Notes: generated from the sequence alone by a model not told the origin. A stretch of 64,000 nucleotides of DNA from Kordiimonas aquimaris (GCF_025574485.1 NZ_JAOBPO010000001.1:937501-1001500), one strand, 5' to 3'; shown: positions 28,737-41,504, numbered from the stretch's first letter. Program-made: numbers and translations.

Positions 28737-28897
28737 GGTATTCCAGTTTCTTGAAGAACAAACAGTTTATATACGCTATCTTTGCGCAATTGAATGTTTA
28801 ATTATTACTGAGATCGCAACTCCGGTAGATAGCGTTTGTTTGTTAAAGGCAGCAGGTAACAGCTGGTCGCGGGTGACATAAGGGGAGAAGCAATATT

Positions 28898-29335
28898 ATG
28901 ACTGGAGCTGAAGACAAAATAGAATTGTCTGGAAAGTGTGTATGCGGCGCTGTTGGTATTCATACATTGTCGGCAAGCCCGCATGTTGGTGCGTGTCATT
29001 GCAATATGTGCCGGCAATGGGGTGGCGGTGCGTATATGTCCGTTGATTGTGGCACTGACGTATCATTTAGTGGTGAAGAAAACATAAAGGTTTTCTCGTC
29101 TTCAACATGGGCAGAGCGCGGGTTTTGCCAAGGTTGCGGCACGCATGTATTTTATCGCATCAAGGAAACGGGACAATTGATGATGGCCGCTGGTTTGTTC
29201 AAAGAGCAGGATGCTTTTGTGAATATGGATCGTCAGGTTTTCATCGATGAAAAACCAGCATATTACACGTTTGCAGAAGATACCAAAAACATGACAGGTG
29301 CGGAAGTTTTTGCCATATATGGCCCAGGCGGATAA
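28898..29335 (+). CDS. GFA-family zinc-binding protein
   Basis: The family name comes from glutathione-dependent formaldehyde-activating enzyme (Gfa), but most members are uncharacterised. The 145 residues hold the expected zinc ligands: CVCGAV near the N-terminus, CHCNMCRQW (about 34-42), and CQGCGTHVFYR. A single compact domain, probably cytoplasmic. There is no formaldehyde dehydrogenase next to it, so a role in formaldehyde detoxification is not supported by context. The ribosome site GGGGAGAA is strong. Confidence 0.88.
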   Translation: MTGAEDKIELSGKCVCGAVGIHTLSASPHVGACHCNMCRQWGGGAYMSVDCGTDVSFSGEENIKVFSSSTWAERGFCQGCGTHVFYRIKETGQLMMAAGLFKEQDAFVNMDRQVFIDEKPAYYTFAEDTKNMTGAEVFAIYGPGG

Positions 29336-29353
29336 TTTGACCTGAGCTGTAAT

Positions 29354-30133
29354 TCAAGCTGATTCAGCTACGTATCGCGGGTATGTGTTTTTAGCGGTTT
29401 TTGGTAATTCAAGGTCAATTTCTAACGTTGTAAATGGGTTGTCTTTGTTTGTTGTTGCCAATACGTTCCCGTCTGGGTCGATAATCCAACCCATGCCGCC
29501 GCAATTAGCCTTGTCTCCAACCGGTCGCCACAAATTTGATGATAAGCAGTAAGCACCAGAGCATATGGCCGCTGCTTGGCCGCCAGCTAACCATTTGTCG
29601 AGGGATGTATGTGTTGTCGCTCGTGGTACACAGAGCAAGTCAACTTTTGCTTTGCTGTAATGGCGCGCCCATTCGAAGAACCACATTTCAGTACATATCT
29701 GAACGCCGATCCGCATACCTAGTGCGTGCGCGGTATCAAAGTTTTTGGAACCACGATCATACCAATTATGTTCCCAATAACCAGGTTCATTAGGTAAAAA
29801 TACTTTCTCATGAAATCCAACAGCACTAGTACTTTCTGTCCAAACATAGGCTTGGTTTCGCGGACTGCCGGTCGCTTTGGTAACTGGGCGTGTGCTAACA
29901 ATAGCTTTTGACCCGAGCGTGTTCAGTCTCTTTATGTATTGAGTGTGGCTGTCGACAGCAGCATCCCACTTGGCGGCATTGCGTGTTTCATCTGCAGCGA
30001 GCCAATCGGAAAAAGCCATTTCTGGTAAAAGAAGGAAGTCAGTGTTTTCTTTCGCAATATGATCAGCCAGGCGTTTCAGATTATCGTCCCGTGCTTCATC
30101 ACCGGGGTTCAATTCGCAAACAGTTACTTTCAC
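29354..30133 (-). CDS. carbon-nitrogen hydrolase (nitrilase superfamily)
   Basis: The Glu-Lys-Cys catalytic triad of the superfamily can be placed: Glu in LLLPEMAFSDW, Lys in FHEKVFLPNEPGYW, and Cys in GVQICTEMWFFEWAR. The 259-residue single domain suits amidases or carbamoylases rather than true nitrilases. The start is GTG with AAGGAG eight bases upstream. It forms a leftward pair with the tyrosine phosphatase gene 57 bases upstream. The substrate is unknown. Confidence 0.9.
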   Translation of the reverse strand: MKVTVCELNPGDEARDDNLKRLADHIAKENTDFLLLPEMAFSDWLAADETRNAAKWDAAVDSHTQYIKRLNTLGSKAIVSTRPVTKATGSPRNQAYVWTESTSAVGFHEKVFLPNEPGYWEHNWYDRGSKNFDTAHALGMRIGVQICTEMWFFEWARHYSKAKVDLLCVPRATTHTSLDKWLAGGQAAAICSGAYCLSSNLWRPVGDKANCGGMGWIIDPDGNVLATTNKDNPFTTLEIDLELPKTAKNTYPRYVAESA

Positions 30134-30190
30134 TGCCCAACTCCTTTTTATTAGATCACGCTATGGTCATAACGTGTCAGGCGATAAGCT

Positions 30191-30985
30191 TCAATCTTGC
30201 AAAAACCGCGCTTGTAGTTTTAGCCTGCGTTCAGGTGTTAGTCCCATTGCATTTGTAAGGTACTGGTCAACCGAACCATATTCTTTGGAAATGATAGCAA
30301 GTGCAGCACGCAGGAAATCAGGCTCGACACCAACAAGGGGGTGCACATCTTTCGCCGCGATAACACGGCCCGCTTTCTCACTCATAAGTTTGGCATAATG
30401 GGTGGTTGTTGCCTCTAGATCAACGGCGTCATTGGTTAGCATGAAATCCTCGAATATCTGATCTTCATCAATATTGAGTGCAGTCATAATTAATCCGCCA
30501 GCAATGCCTGTACGATCCTTGCCGGCGGTGCAGTGAAATAAAGCCGCCTTGTCATCATGCTCATCAATAAGAACATCGAACAATTTCTTGATACCGTCAG
30601 CATTCGCAATCGGGATGGTTTCAAATGCGAGAATAAATTGTTCACGTAGCTCTGTTGCGGGGAACGGCGCTGTTGCTAAGCGCTCATATAGTTCACGTAC
30701 CCAAGCTGCTGCGTTACCCCCTATGGGTGTTGAATGATAATTGGGTTGCCATGCGGCAGGCCAAATTGCGGGCTGGCGTTCCAGCTCAGACGGCGAGCGA
30801 AAATCAATGACGGAAGAGATGTTGCGTTTGGCAACAAGTGACACTGCATCATCTTGCATTTCGGCGAAATGGCCAGATCGGTACAACTGACCCCATTTGA
30901 TTGGGCGACCATCATGGCTGGTATAACCACCCATATCACGGAAATTTTTTATACCAGGTAGTTGGATAATCCGCTGATGCGTCAA
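30191..30985 (-). CDS. tyrosine-protein phosphatase (Y_phosphatase3 / LipA-like)
   Basis: The 264 residues begin with IKNFRDMGGYTS, the classical N-terminus of bacterial Y_phosphatase3 proteins, followed by the P-loop HCTAGKDRTGIAGG (Cys nucleophile and Arg). Relatives act on phosphotyrosine or phosphoinositides. The start is TTG with GGAGG five bases upstream; no in-frame ATG would keep the NFRD motif. It is probably co-transcribed with the nitrilase-type gene. Confidence 0.9.
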   Translation of the reverse strand: MTHQRIIQLPGIKNFRDMGGYTSHDGRPIKWGQLYRSGHFAEMQDDAVSLVAKRNISSVIDFRSPSELERQPAIWPAAWQPNYHSTPIGGNAAAWVRELYERLATAPFPATELREQFILAFETIPIANADGIKKLFDVLIDEHDDKAALFHCTAGKDRTGIAGGLIMTALNIDEDQIFEDFMLTNDAVDLEATTTHYAKLMSEKAGRVIAAKDVHPLVGVEPDFLRAALAIISKEYGSVDQYLTNAMGLTPERRLKLQARFLQD

Positions 30986-31138
30986 TTGAGCCTCCGTTTA
31001 TTAGTCATGTATGTCCTGCATGATGTGGGGTGCGCTGTGCTGCAGTCAAACGCTCATGATCATTTGTTCAAATAGTTACAGATATGTTTGAGAATAGTAT
31101 GTCAGCATGTTAGGAACAAAATAAGCAGTGTTAATTGA

Positions 31139-32398
31139 GTGAAGTCTTTGGAATCAGACGACGAAAATGCGTTACTGGCTGTTTATCGTGCGTGCCAGCA
31201 GAACGGTGAGATACGCCCTGATGTTGATCAGGCAAGAGTGGTTGACAGGTTGGCCCGGTTATACGATGAGCTGCTTAATTATCCGGAAATAAGTGATCGG
31301 CGTGCGGGGCTTTCGATAAAAAGCTGGCGCTTGGCGCATTTTTTTCGCTGGTCCGGCGGCGACAAATCACCGCCTAAAGGTGTTTACTTATACGGCGGTG
31401 TTGGCCGCGGCAAATCCATGTTGATGGATTTATTCTATGAAGTCGCACCGCTTAAAGCCAAGCGCCGTGTGCATTTTCATGAATTTATGCTGGATATTCA
31501 TGCGCGGATCAAGGTGTGGCGCGGATTGTCAGGCAAGGAGCGTGCGGCACTTGGTGGACGCGCTAGTTCAGATGATCCTATTCCTGCTGTTGCTGGCCAA
31601 ATTGCGCGCGAGGCTACATTGTTGTGCTTTGATGAGCTTCAGGTGACAGATATTGCCGACGCAATGGTGCTGGGGCGTTTGTTTAAAGAAATGCTTGAGC
31701 GTGGTGTTGTTATTGTATCCACCTCAAATAGACCACCAGAGGACCTCTATAAAGGTGGGCTGAACCGCCAGCTTTTCCTGCCATTTATCGAGATGATCAA
31801 AGATACCTTTGATGTGAGGACGCTCAACGGTGAAACTGATTATCGTTATGATCGCCTTAAGGGGGTGCAAACTTATTATGCGCCCATTGACGAAGTAAGC
31901 ACTAAGGCATTGTCAGATGCCTTTTTTCGGCTGACTGACCGCGATGTTGAAGATGCTGACAAAGTACCGTCCGAAACGCTAACAGTACAAGGACGTAAGC
32001 TTTTTGTACCAAAAGCTGCCCGCGGCGTGGCTGTGTTTTCATTCAAACGTTTATGTGCAAACCCGTTAGGGTCCGCAGATTATTTGACTATAGCACGCGC
32101 TTATCACACGGTCATTATGGTTGCCGTACCGCGGTTAACTAAAGACAAACGTAATGAAGCAAAGCGCTTTGTCACATTTATCGATGCGCTGTATGAACAC
32201 GGCGTTAAATTTCTGTGTTCTGCCGAAGTGTATCCGGATGAGTTATATCCATCTGGTGATGGTTCATTTGAGTTTGAGCGTACAGTATCGCGCTTGATGG
32301 AAATGCAGTCCGAGGAGTATCTTGCGCGTGGCCACGGTAAGGTCGGTAACACTGAAGGTGATGATTTTGATGGCAATAGTCAAAATCTATCAGGTTAA
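31139..32398 (+). CDS. zapE: cell division ATPase ZapE (AFG1-like)
   Basis: ZapE is an AAA-type ATPase that acts at the division ring in E. coli, while its mitochondrial relatives (AFG1/LACE1) help degrade respiratory-complex subunits. The 419 residues show GVYLYGGVGRGKSMLMDLF (Walker A, 86-93), RRVHFHEFMLDIH, LLCFDELQVTDIADAM (Walker B) and VSTSNRPPEDLYKGGLNRQ, all diagnostic. In Alphaproteobacteria zapE commonly precedes mdh, as here. The GTG start is uncertain because no strong ribosome site precedes it. Confidence 0.93.
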   Translation: MKSLESDDENALLAVYRACQQNGEIRPDVDQARVVDRLARLYDELLNYPEISDRRAGLSIKSWRLAHFFRWSGGDKSPPKGVYLYGGVGRGKSMLMDLFYEVAPLKAKRRVHFHEFMLDIHARIKVWRGLSGKERAALGGRASSDDPIPAVAGQIAREATLLCFDELQVTDIADAMVLGRLFKEMLERGVVIVSTSNRPPEDLYKGGLNRQLFLPFIEMIKDTFDVRTLNGETDYRYDRLKGVQTYYAPIDEVSTKALSDAFFRLTDRDVEDADKVPSETLTVQGRKLFVPKAARGVAVFSFKRLCANPLGSADYLTIARAYHTVIMVAVPRLTKDKRNEAKRFVTFIDALYEHGVKFLCSAEVYPDELYPSGDGSFEFERTVSRLMEMQSEEYLARGHGKVGNTEGDDFDGNSQNLSG

Positions 32399-33715
<1,317 letters not shown>

Positions 33716-33777
33716 CTTAGGTTCTTACTTATAACCGGATATGAAAGCCAATCAGATATGAAAGAGCGAGTGGACAT

Positions 33778-34947
33778 ATGAATATTCATGAATATCAGGC
33801 GAAAGGTCTGTTGAAACAATACGGCGCGCCTGTGCTTGGCGGTGGTGTTGCATACACAGCAGCCGAAGCAGTAGACGCTGCAAAAAAACTTGGTGGCCCG
33901 GTTTGGGTTGTGAAAGCGCAAATCCATGCAGGTGGTCGCGGTAAAGCTGGCGGCGTTAAAGTGGTTAAATCACTAGACGACGTTGAAGCTGTAGCGAAAG
34001 ACCTTATCGGCAAAACGCTCGTAACGCACCAAACTGGCCCAGAGGGTAAAGAAGTAAAGCGTGTGTACGTTGAAGATGGTTGTGCCATTAAAAGCGAATT
34101 CTACCTCGCTATCCTTCTTGATCGGGCAACTGGTCAGCTTGCTATCATGGCCTCTACAGAAGGCGGCATGGATATTGAGGAAGTTGCAGAGGCAACACCT
34201 GAGAAGATCACAACGACAACAATTGAACCAGCAACTGGCTTGCAGGCTTTCCATTGCCGCAGCGTTGCGTTTGGTCTTGGTCTTACTGGCAAAGCTGCCA
34301 AAGAGTGTCAAAAAGTTGTGGCTTCACTTTATAAAGCCTACACGGAGCTTGATGCATCGATGCTTGAGGTTAACCCTCTGGTGCTTACAGAAGATGACGA
34401 CATGGTTGTGCTGGATGCCAAGATGTCATTCGACGGTAATGCACTCTTCCGCCACGCAGATGTGCGCGAGCTTCGTGATGAAAGCGAAGAAGATCCAAAA
34501 GAGATCGAAGCATCCAAGTATGACCTGAATTACATCAGCCTTGATGGTTCAATCGGTTGTATGGTGAACGGTGCCGGTCTTGCAATGGCGACAATGGATA
34601 TCATCAAATTGAAAGGTGGCTCGCCTGCGAATTTCCTTGATGTTGGTGGCGGGGCAACCAAAGAGCGTGTAACTGAAGCGTTCAAGATCATCCTCTCCGA
34701 CGATAACGTTGAAGGTATTCTTGTTAACATTTTCGGCGGTATCATGCGCTGTGATGTCATTGCAGAAGGCGTTGTATCTGCTGCGCGCGAGGTTGCACTG
34801 TCTGTGCCGCTTGTTGTGCGCCTTGAAGGAACAAACGTTGAGCTTGGTAAACAAATCATGGCGGATAGCGGCTTGCCGATTATCTCTGCTGATGACCTGA
34901 ATGATGCGGCTGAGAAAGTCGTTAAGGCCGTGAAGGAGGCCGCGTAA
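33778..34947 (+). CDS. sucC: succinyl-CoA synthetase, beta subunit
   Basis: SucC carries the ATP-grasp nucleotide site and, with SucD, makes ATP or GTP from succinyl-CoA. The 389 residues start with [19 protein letters not shown] and have [33 protein letters not shown] and the C-terminal [17 protein letters not shown] power-helix/CoA region. Length and start are canonical. Its stop overlaps the sucD ATG by one base. Confidence 0.98.
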   Translation: MNIHEYQAKGLLKQYGAPVLGGGVAYTAAEAVDAAKKLGGPVWVVKAQIHAGGRGKAGGVKVVKSLDDVEAVAKDLIGKTLVTHQTGPEGKEVKRVYVEDGCAIKSEFYLAILLDRATGQLAIMASTEGGMDIEEVAEATPEKITTTTIEPATGLQAFHCRSVAFGLGLTGKAAKECQKVVASLYKAYTELDASMLEVNPLVLTEDDDMVVLDAKMSFDGNALFRHADVRELRDESEEDPKEIEASKYDLNYISLDGSIGCMVNGAGLAMATMDIIKLKGGSPANFLDVGGGATKERVTEAFKIILSDDNVEGILVNIFGGIMRCDVIAEGVVSAAREVALSVPLVVRLEGTNVELGKQIMADSGLPIISADDLNDAAEKVVKAVKEAA

Positions 34948-35819
34948 TGTCTGTACTCGTTGGAAGAAATACTAAAGTTATTTGTCAGGGTTTCACGGGC
35001 GCGCAAGGCACCTTCCACTCTGAACAAGCTATTGCATACGGCACAAACATGGTTGGTGGTGTAACACCGGGCAAGGGCGGTATGACGCACCTTGACCTGC
35101 CTGTGTTTGATACAGTTGGCGATGCGCGCGCGGCAACAGATGCTAACGCTTCTGTTATTTACGTACCGCCACCATTTGCTGCCGATTCAATTCTTGAGGC
35201 AATTGATGCCGAGATCGAACTGATTGTTTGTATTACTGAAGGTATCCCGGTTCTGGATATGGTGCGTGTGAAACGCGCACTACGTAATTCAGGTTCGCGT
35301 CTTGTAGGGCCGAACTGTCCGGGCGTTATCACGCCAGGTGAATGTAAAATCGGTATTATGCCAGGTCATATTCACAAGCCGGGCAATGTTGGCATCGTAT
35401 CGCGTTCAGGTACCTTGACCTACGAAGCTGTTGCGCAAACAACTGCTGCGGGCCTTGGCCAAAGCACGTGTATTGGTATTGGCGGTGATCCGGTAAATGG
35501 CACTAACTTTATTGATTGTCTGGATATGTTCCTCGGTGACGATGACACGCATTCAATCATTATGATTGGTGAGATCGGTGGTTCTGCCGAAGAAGAAGCC
35601 GCTGAATTCCTGAAGCAAAGCAAAGTGAAGAAACCTGTTGCAGGCTTCATCGCTGGCCGCACAGCGCCTCCGGGTCGTACGATGGGCCATGCCGGTGCGA
35701 TTGTATCTGGTGGTCAAGGTGGTGCTGAAGATAAAATCGAAGCGATGCGCTCTGCTGGTATCGTTGTGTCTGACAGCCCTGCTGGCCTTGGTACAACGCT
35801 TCTAGAAGCAATCGGTTAA
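34947..35819 (+). CDS. sucD: succinyl-CoA synthetase, alpha subunit
   Basis: SucD binds CoA and carries the phospho-histidine intermediate. The 290 residues include [19 protein letters not shown] (CoA fold), [30 protein letters not shown] and the active-site His in [16 protein letters not shown] (His near 249). The overlap with sucC and a 41-base gap to sucA fit a single operon. Confidence 0.98.
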   Translation: MSVLVGRNTKVICQGFTGAQGTFHSEQAIAYGTNMVGGVTPGKGGMTHLDLPVFDTVGDARAATDANASVIYVPPPFAADSILEAIDAEIELIVCITEGIPVLDMVRVKRALRNSGSRLVGPNCPGVITPGECKIGIMPGHIHKPGNVGIVSRSGTLTYEAVAQTTAAGLGQSTCIGIGGDPVNGTNFIDCLDMFLGDDDTHSIIMIGEIGGSAEEEAAEFLKQSKVKKPVAGFIAGRTAPPGRTMGHAGAIVSGGQGGAEDKIEAMRSAGIVVSDSPAGLGTTLLEAIG

Positions 35820-35860
35820 TTATATAGAGGGGGCGCGGCGGAAGCGTCGCGCCGTATCGT

Positions 35861-38770
35861 ATGGGTGCAGATCTAGATCGTATTGCCGCACTGGAAGGTG
35901 TTAGTCCGCAATTTGTTGAATCGCTCTATGAGCAATACAACATTGACCCAAGCTCGGTCGATGCTGGTTGGCAGGAGTATTTTCAGTCTCTTGAAAATGC
36001 CATTGAGGCTACAGGGCCAAGCTGGGCACGCTCAGACTGGCCGTTGCGCCCAAACGATGACCTGACCACAGGTCTTGATGGGTCTGATATGTTCATCGAG
36101 GCAGGGGCAAATAAAAAGCCTGCGGGTGCTGGTGTATCTGCCGAAGAGGTGCGCGCCGCTACCATCGACAGTATTCGCGCTTTGATGATGGTGCGCACAT
36201 ACCGTGTGCGTGGCCATTTGATGGCAAATCTTGACCCGTTAGGCCTTGAAGACCGGCCGATGCATGCCGAGCTTGAGCCCGGAACATACGGGTTTGGCTC
36301 AGACGATCTGGACCGTCCTATCTTTATGGATGGTGTGCTTGGTCTCGACACAGCAACGATACGCGAAATTATTGTTATTCTTAAGCGTACTTACTGTTCT
36401 AACATTGGTGTGGAGTTTATGCACATCAATGACCCTGAAGAAAAAGCATGGTTGCAGCTTAAAATTGAAGGCCGCGACAAAGAAATTCAGTTCACAGATC
36501 GCGGCAAGCTTGCGATCTTGAATAAGGTTATTGAGGCCGTTCAGTTTGAGCGTTTTCTTGGCCGAAAATATACTGGTACGAAACGTTTTGGACTAGACGG
36601 TGGTGAAGCTGCTGTTCCAGCACTTGAAGGCATCATGAAAACTGGTGGCCAAATGGGGCTGAAGGAGATTGTACTTGGTATGCCGCACCGTGGCCGTTTG
36701 AACGTGCTGGCCAACGTAATGCAGAAACCATACCGCGCTATTTTCAATGAATTCCGCGGTGGTGCATCTACGCCGGATGATGTGCAAGGGTCTGGTGATG
36801 TGAAGTATCACCTTGGCACCAGCGCTGACCGTGAATTTAACGGTAATAAAGTGCATTTGTCATTGAATGCGAATCCGTCTCACCTTGAGGCCGTAAACCC
36901 CGTTGTCATTGGTAAAGTACGCGCCAAGCAGCACATGAAGGGCGATACGAAACGCAATGACACGCTATCATTGTTGTTGCACGGTGATGCGGCATTTGCC
37001 GGACAAGGCATTGTTGCCGAGTGTTTTGGTATGTCAGGGCTGCGTGGTTACAACACGGGTGGTACGATCCACTTTATTGTTAACAATCAAATTGGTTTTA
37101 CAACCAGCCCGCAATTTGCCCGCTCAAGTCCTTATCCATCAGATGTGGCTAAAATGGTGCAAGCACCGATTTTCCATGTGAATGGTGACGATCCAGAAGC
37201 TGTGGTATTTGCGACTAAAATTGCAACAGAATTCCGTCAGGAATTCAAACGCGACGTCGTTATTGATATGTTCTGCTACCGTCGCTTTGGGCACAATGAA
37301 TCTGATGAACCTGCGTTTACACAACCGCTAATGTATGCAGCTATTAAGAAGCATCCAAGTGTCGACAAGCTATATGCTGACAAGCTTAAGGCTGAAGGCA
37401 TCTTGACCGATGAACAGTTTACGCAGATGGAAACAGAATTTGTCCAATATCTTGAGGACGAATTTGAAGCTGCGAAAGAGTATAAGGTTAATAAAGCCGA
37501 TTGGTTTGAAGGTAAGTGGGAAGGCCTTGGCCTAGCAGACGAAGATCACGAGAAACGCCGTGCAGAAACCGGCGTTTCCGAGATGATGCTGCGTGAAGTT
37601 GGTGAGCAAATCACAACTTATCCTGAAAAATTCAACATTCACCGCACATTGAAACGGGTGCTTGATAACAAACACAAGATGTTTGAGACCGGTCAGGGTT
37701 TTGATTGGGCAACAGCTGAGGCGCTTGCTTTTGGTACACTGCTTAAAGAAAAATATGACGTTCGACTTTCAGGTCAGGATTGCGGCCGTGGTACATTCAG
37801 TCACCGTCATGCTGTTTTTGTAGATCAAAAAAATGAAAGCCGTCATGTTCCTTTGAAAGAGGTGAACCCTGAAGCTCATTTTGAAGTTCTGGACAGTCAT
37901 CTCTCAGAATTTGGTGTGCTTGGCTTTGAATATGGTTTCTCAACGGCTAATCCGAACTCGCTCACTCTTTGGGAAGCGCAGTTTGGTGACTTCGCCAATG
38001 GTGCACAAATCATTATCGATCAGTTTATCTGTTCAGCCGAAGCAAAATGGCTGCGTATGTCCGGACTGGTGATGTTGTTGCCGCATGGCTATGAAGGTCA
38101 AGGACCAGAGCATTCGTCTGCACGCTTGGAGCGTTACTTGCAATTGTCTGCAGAGGATAACTGGCAAGTTGTGAACTGCACGACACCGGCAAACTATTTC
38201 CATGTGCTGCGCCGTCAGATGCATCGGTCATTCCGTAAGCCGCTTATTGTGATGTCGCCAAAGTCTTTGTTGCGTCATAAGAAGTGTATATCTCAGTTGT
38301 CCGAGTTTGGCCCCGGATCACAGTTTCATCGGGTACTATGGGATGATGCTGATCTGGACAACAATATTTCAGATATGAAGCTTGCGGCGGACAGCAAAAT
38401 TAAGCGTGTCGTGATGTGTTCCGGTAAGATTTATTACGACTTGCTTGAAGAACGCGATGCACGCGGGTTGAAAGATGTTTACCTGCTGCGCGTTGAACAA
38501 TTATATCCGTTCCCGGCGCATGCAATTGAGACCGAGCTAAAACGGTTCAAAAATGTTGAAAGCATTATCTGGTGTCAGGAAGAGCCGCGCAATATGGGGT
38601 CTTGGGGCACCATTAACGAGCCACTAGAAGAATTGCTCGTTACGATGAAAATGCCGGTAACACGTGCACGTTATGCAGGTCGTTTGGCTAGTGCATCAAC
38701 GGCAACAGGATTAGCCTCGAAGCATCTTGAGCAACAGCAGGCACTCGTTACGGATGCACTTGAAGGTTAA
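35861..38770 (+). CDS. sucA: 2-oxoglutarate dehydrogenase E1 component
   Basis: A thiamine-diphosphate enzyme that decarboxylates 2-oxoglutarate and passes the succinyl group to E2. The 969-residue length is typical. Visible: the N-terminal E2-binding helix (FVESLYEQYNIDPSSVDAGW), VRTYRVRGHLMANLDPL, GMPHRGRLNVLANVM, FVNNQIGFTTSP-like TPP region (as IVNNQIGFTTSP), the RRFGHNESDEPAFTQPLMY segment, and the C-terminal transketolase-like domain (MLPHGYEGQGPEHSSAR, EEPRNMGSW). It lies between sucD and sucB. Confidence 0.98.
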   Translation: MGADLDRIAALEGVSPQFVESLYEQYNIDPSSVDAGWQEYFQSLENAIEATGPSWARSDWPLRPNDDLTTGLDGSDMFIEAGANKKPAGAGVSAEEVRAATIDSIRALMMVRTYRVRGHLMANLDPLGLEDRPMHAELEPGTYGFGSDDLDRPIFMDGVLGLDTATIREIIVILKRTYCSNIGVEFMHINDPEEKAWLQLKIEGRDKEIQFTDRGKLAILNKVIEAVQFERFLGRKYTGTKRFGLDGGEAAVPALEGIMKTGGQMGLKEIVLGMPHRGRLNVLANVMQKPYRAIFNEFRGGASTPDDVQGSGDVKYHLGTSADREFNGNKVHLSLNANPSHLEAVNPVVIGKVRAKQHMKGDTKRNDTLSLLLHGDAAFAGQGIVAECFGMSGLRGYNTGGTIHFIVNNQIGFTTSPQFARSSPYPSDVAKMVQAPIFHVNGDDPEAVVFATKIATEFRQEFKRDVVIDMFCYRRFGHNESDEPAFTQPLMYAAIKKHPSVDKLYADKLKAEGILTDEQFTQMETEFVQYLEDEFEAAKEYKVNKADWFEGKWEGLGLADEDHEKRRAETGVSEMMLREVGEQITTYPEKFNIHRTLKRVLDNKHKMFETGQGFDWATAEALAFGTLLKEKYDVRLSGQDCGRGTFSHRHAVFVDQKNESRHVPLKEVNPEAHFEVLDSHLSEFGVLGFEYGFSTANPNSLTLWEAQFGDFANGAQIIIDQFICSAEAKWLRMSGLVMLLPHGYEGQGPEHSSARLERYLQLSAEDNWQVVNCTTPANYFHVLRRQMHRSFRKPLIVMSPKSLLRHKKCISQLSEFGPGSQFHRVLWDDADLDNNISDMKLAADSKIKRVVMCSGKIYYDLLEERDARGLKDVYLLRVEQLYPFPAHAIETELKRFKNVESIIWCQEEPRNMGSWGTINEPLEELLVTMKMPVTRARYAGRLASASTATGLASKHLEQQQALVTDALEG

Positions 38771-38821
38771 GATTTTAGAGTTTTATGAGAATAGAAGTTT
38801 TGGAAACTAGGAGCACACAAG

Positions 38822-40060
38822 GTGGCAATTGAAGATATCGTAATCCCGCAAATGGGTGAATCGGTGGCCGAAGGCTCAATCGGAACATGGCTAAAGCAGG
38901 TTGGTGATGCTGTTGCAGCAGATGAACCTATCGTTGAGGTTGAAACCGACAAGGTGGCAATGGAAGTTCCAAGCCCTGTTGCTGGTGTATTGATTGAACA
39001 ATTGGTTGCTGAAGGCGACACGGTTGAAATTGGTGCACTCATCGCGCGTGTTGATACTGAAGGTGCCGCTGCAGCCAAACCTGCTGCCGCGCCTGCGCCT
39101 GCCGCTGAAAAAGCGGCGCCGACAGCCGCCGCGCCTGCTGCTACGCCTACGCCGACACCAGCAGCGGAACAAAGTAAAGACCTGATGCCAATGTCACCAG
39201 CGGTCCGCCGTATGGTTGAAGATTATCATCTGGATGCTGCTTCCATTAAAGGTACCGGCAAAGATGGTCGTTTGACAAAAGCTGATGTGCTGAAAGCGAT
39301 TGAAAGTGGCAGTGCACGCACACTCAGTGCGCCTGCCTCTGCTGCTGCGGCGCCGACAGGCCCGCGTGAAGAACGCATTAAAATGACGCGGATGCGCAAG
39401 CGTATCGCTGAACGCTTGAAAGACGCACAAAACACTGCCGCTATGCTGACGACTTACAATGAAGTCGATATGACAGCGGTGATGGAAGCGCGCGCCAAAT
39501 ACAAGGATATGTTCGCGACCAAGCATGGTATTAAGCTTGGTTTCATGAGTTTCTTCACGAAAGCATGTTGCTTGGCACTGAAGGAAGTGCCTGCCGTTAA
39601 CGCATCTATTGAAGGCGATGAAATCGTTTACCACAATTATGCAAATGTCGGCGTTGCTGTGTCTGCACCTAATGGCCTTGTCGTGCCTGTGTTGAAAGAT
39701 GCACAGGATATGTCATTTGCCGATACCGAGCTCGGGATTGCAAATTACGGCCGCAAAGCACGTGACGGTAAGCTTACTATTGATGATATGCAGGGTGGTA
39801 CGTTCACTATTTCCAATGGCGGTATTTTTGGCTCATTGATGTCTAGTCCGATTATCAACCCGCCGCAGTCTGCAATTTTGGGTATGCATAAAATTCAGGA
39901 ACGCCCGATGGCGATTGGCGGGAATGTTGTTATTCGTCCAATGATGTATCTGGCTTTATCATACGATCATCGCTTGATTGATGGCCGTGAGGCTGTGACA
40001 TTCCTTGTGCGCGTTAAAGAAGCGCTTGAAGATCCAACCCGCCTTCTCCTTGATATGTAA
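38822..40060 (+). CDS. sucB: dihydrolipoyllysine succinyltransferase (E2 of 2-oxoglutarate dehydrogenase)
   Basis: SucB forms the core of the complex. The 412 residues comprise one lipoyl domain (lipoylated Lys in [14 protein letters not shown], near 44), an Ala/Pro-rich flexible linker (about 80-115), a peripheral E3-binding domain ([15 protein letters not shown]), a second Ala-rich linker, and the catalytic domain ending in [16 protein letters not shown] (catalytic His and Asp). The start is GTG at 38822, preceded by TAGGAG. Confidence 0.98.
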   Translation: MAIEDIVIPQMGESVAEGSIGTWLKQVGDAVAADEPIVEVETDKVAMEVPSPVAGVLIEQLVAEGDTVEIGALIARVDTEGAAAAKPAAAPAPAAEKAAPTAAAPAATPTPTPAAEQSKDLMPMSPAVRRMVEDYHLDAASIKGTGKDGRLTKADVLKAIESGSARTLSAPASAAAAPTGPREERIKMTRMRKRIAERLKDAQNTAAMLTTYNEVDMTAVMEARAKYKDMFATKHGIKLGFMSFFTKACCLALKEVPAVNASIEGDEIVYHNYANVGVAVSAPNGLVVPVLKDAQDMSFADTELGIANYGRKARDGKLTIDDMQGGTFTISNGGIFGSLMSSPIINPPQSAILGMHKIQERPMAIGGNVVIRPMMYLALSYDHRLIDGREAVTFLVRVKEALEDPTRLLLDM

Positions 40061-40071
40061 GAGTAGAGTTT

Positions 40072-41478
40072 ATGTCTGATAGTTATGATGTTGTTGTGAT
40101 CGGCTCCGGCCCTGGTGGATATGTGGCTGCTATTCGTGCGGCGCAGTTGGGCCTCAAGACGGCGTGTATTGAAAAACGCGAGACACTGGGCGGCACATGC
40201 CTGAATGTTGGGTGTATGCCATCAAAGGCGCTGCTGCATTCGTCGCATTTGTACCATGAAGCATCTCATGATTTTGAAAAGCATGGCATTACCGCTAAAG
40301 GCGTTAGCTTCGATCTGAAGAAAATGATGTCTGCCAAAGATGATACCGTTACAGGCTTGACTGGTGGTATCGAGTTTCTATTCAAGAAAAACAAAATTGA
40401 TTGGATCAAGGGCGCAGGACGTTTTTCTGCGAAAGACACAATTGAAGTGAAGCTGAACGACGGCGGCACGCAAACGGTTAAGGCCAAAAACACAATCATT
40501 GCCACGGGCAGTGATGTGGCGACATTGCCAGGTATTGTAATTGATGAAGACCGTGTTGTATCCTCAACGGGTGCGTTGGAGTTGCCGGAAGTACCGAAGC
40601 ATTTGGTTGTTATTGGTGGCGGTGTTATCGGGCTTGAGCTGGGTTCCGTGTGGGCACGCCTAGGTGCAGAAGTAACTGTGGTTGAGTTCATGGATCAGGT
40701 GTTGCCAGGCATGGACATGGAAGTACGTAAAACGTTCGGCCGTGTGTTGAAAAAACAGGGCATGAAGCTGAAACTGTCCAGCAAGGTTACAGGTGTTAAA
40801 GCCACGAAGAAAGATGTGGCTGTGACATTCGAGCCTGTCAAAGGCGGTGATGCCCAAACCATTAAAGCAGACCGTGTGCTCGTGTCTGTTGGTCGCAGGC
40901 CATACACTGACGGCCTTGGCTTAGAGACAATCGGCGTTGAAATGGATGAACGCTCGCGTATCAAGATTGGCCATGATTTCGGCACAAACGTACCGGGTGT
41001 GTGGGCCATTGGTGATGTCGTTGCCGGACCTATGCTTGCGCACAAAGCTGAAGATGAAGGTGTCGCATGCGCTGAAAACATTGCTGGGTTAACAGGGTAC
41101 GTTAACCACGATGTGATCCCGGGTGTTGTTTATACTTTCCCTGAAGTGGCAAGCGTTGGCAAGACCGAAGACGAATTGAAGGAAGCTGGTGTTGCATACA
41201 CAGCTGGCAAGTTTCCGTTTACAGCAAACAGCCGCGCCAAAGCAAACCAGTCAACTGAGGGGTTTGTGAAAATTCTGGCTGATAAAGCAACGGACCGTGT
41301 CCTTGGTGTGCACATCATTGGCGCTGACGCTGGTAACATGATTGCACAGGCGGCCACAGCGATGGAGTTTGGCGCATCAGCGGAAGATATTGCTCTGACG
41401 TGTCATGCGCACCCAACCGAAACTGAAGCCATGAAAGAAGCCGCACTTGCTGTGCACGGCCGTACAATCCATATGTAG
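40072..41478 (+). CDS. lpdA: dihydrolipoyl dehydrogenase (E3)
   Basis: E3 reoxidises dihydrolipoyl groups with NAD+. The 468 residues have [19 protein letters not shown] (FAD), the redox disulfide [32 protein letters not shown] (NAD) and the C-terminal catalytic dyad [16 protein letters not shown]. It closes the suc operon 11 bases after sucB and is followed by a strong terminator shared with the convergent ogt gene. Confidence 0.98.
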   Translation: MSDSYDVVVIGSGPGGYVAAIRAAQLGLKTACIEKRETLGGTCLNVGCMPSKALLHSSHLYHEASHDFEKHGITAKGVSFDLKKMMSAKDDTVTGLTGGIEFLFKKNKIDWIKGAGRFSAKDTIEVKLNDGGTQTVKAKNTIIATGSDVATLPGIVIDEDRVVSSTGALELPEVPKHLVVIGGGVIGLELGSVWARLGAEVTVVEFMDQVLPGMDMEVRKTFGRVLKKQGMKLKLSSKVTGVKATKKDVAVTFEPVKGGDAQTIKADRVLVSVGRRPYTDGLGLETIGVEMDERSRIKIGHDFGTNVPGVWAIGDVVAGPMLAHKAEDEGVACAENIAGLTGYVNHDVIPGVVYTFPEVASVGKTEDELKEAGVAYTAGKFPFTANSRAKANQSTEGFVKILADKATDRVLGVHIIGADAGNMIAQAATAMEFGASAEDIALTCHAHPTETEAMKEAALAVHGRTIHM

Positions 41479-41504
41479 GGTTTGTACCTGTGATCAGATT
41501 TTTG

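Noticed and set aside
28760-28850. Interrupted inverted repeat AACAAAC...ACGCTATC / GATAGCGTTTGTTTGTT
   Set aside because: The arms need a 7-base insertion and a spacer of almost 50 bases to pair, so chance is a reasonable explanation.
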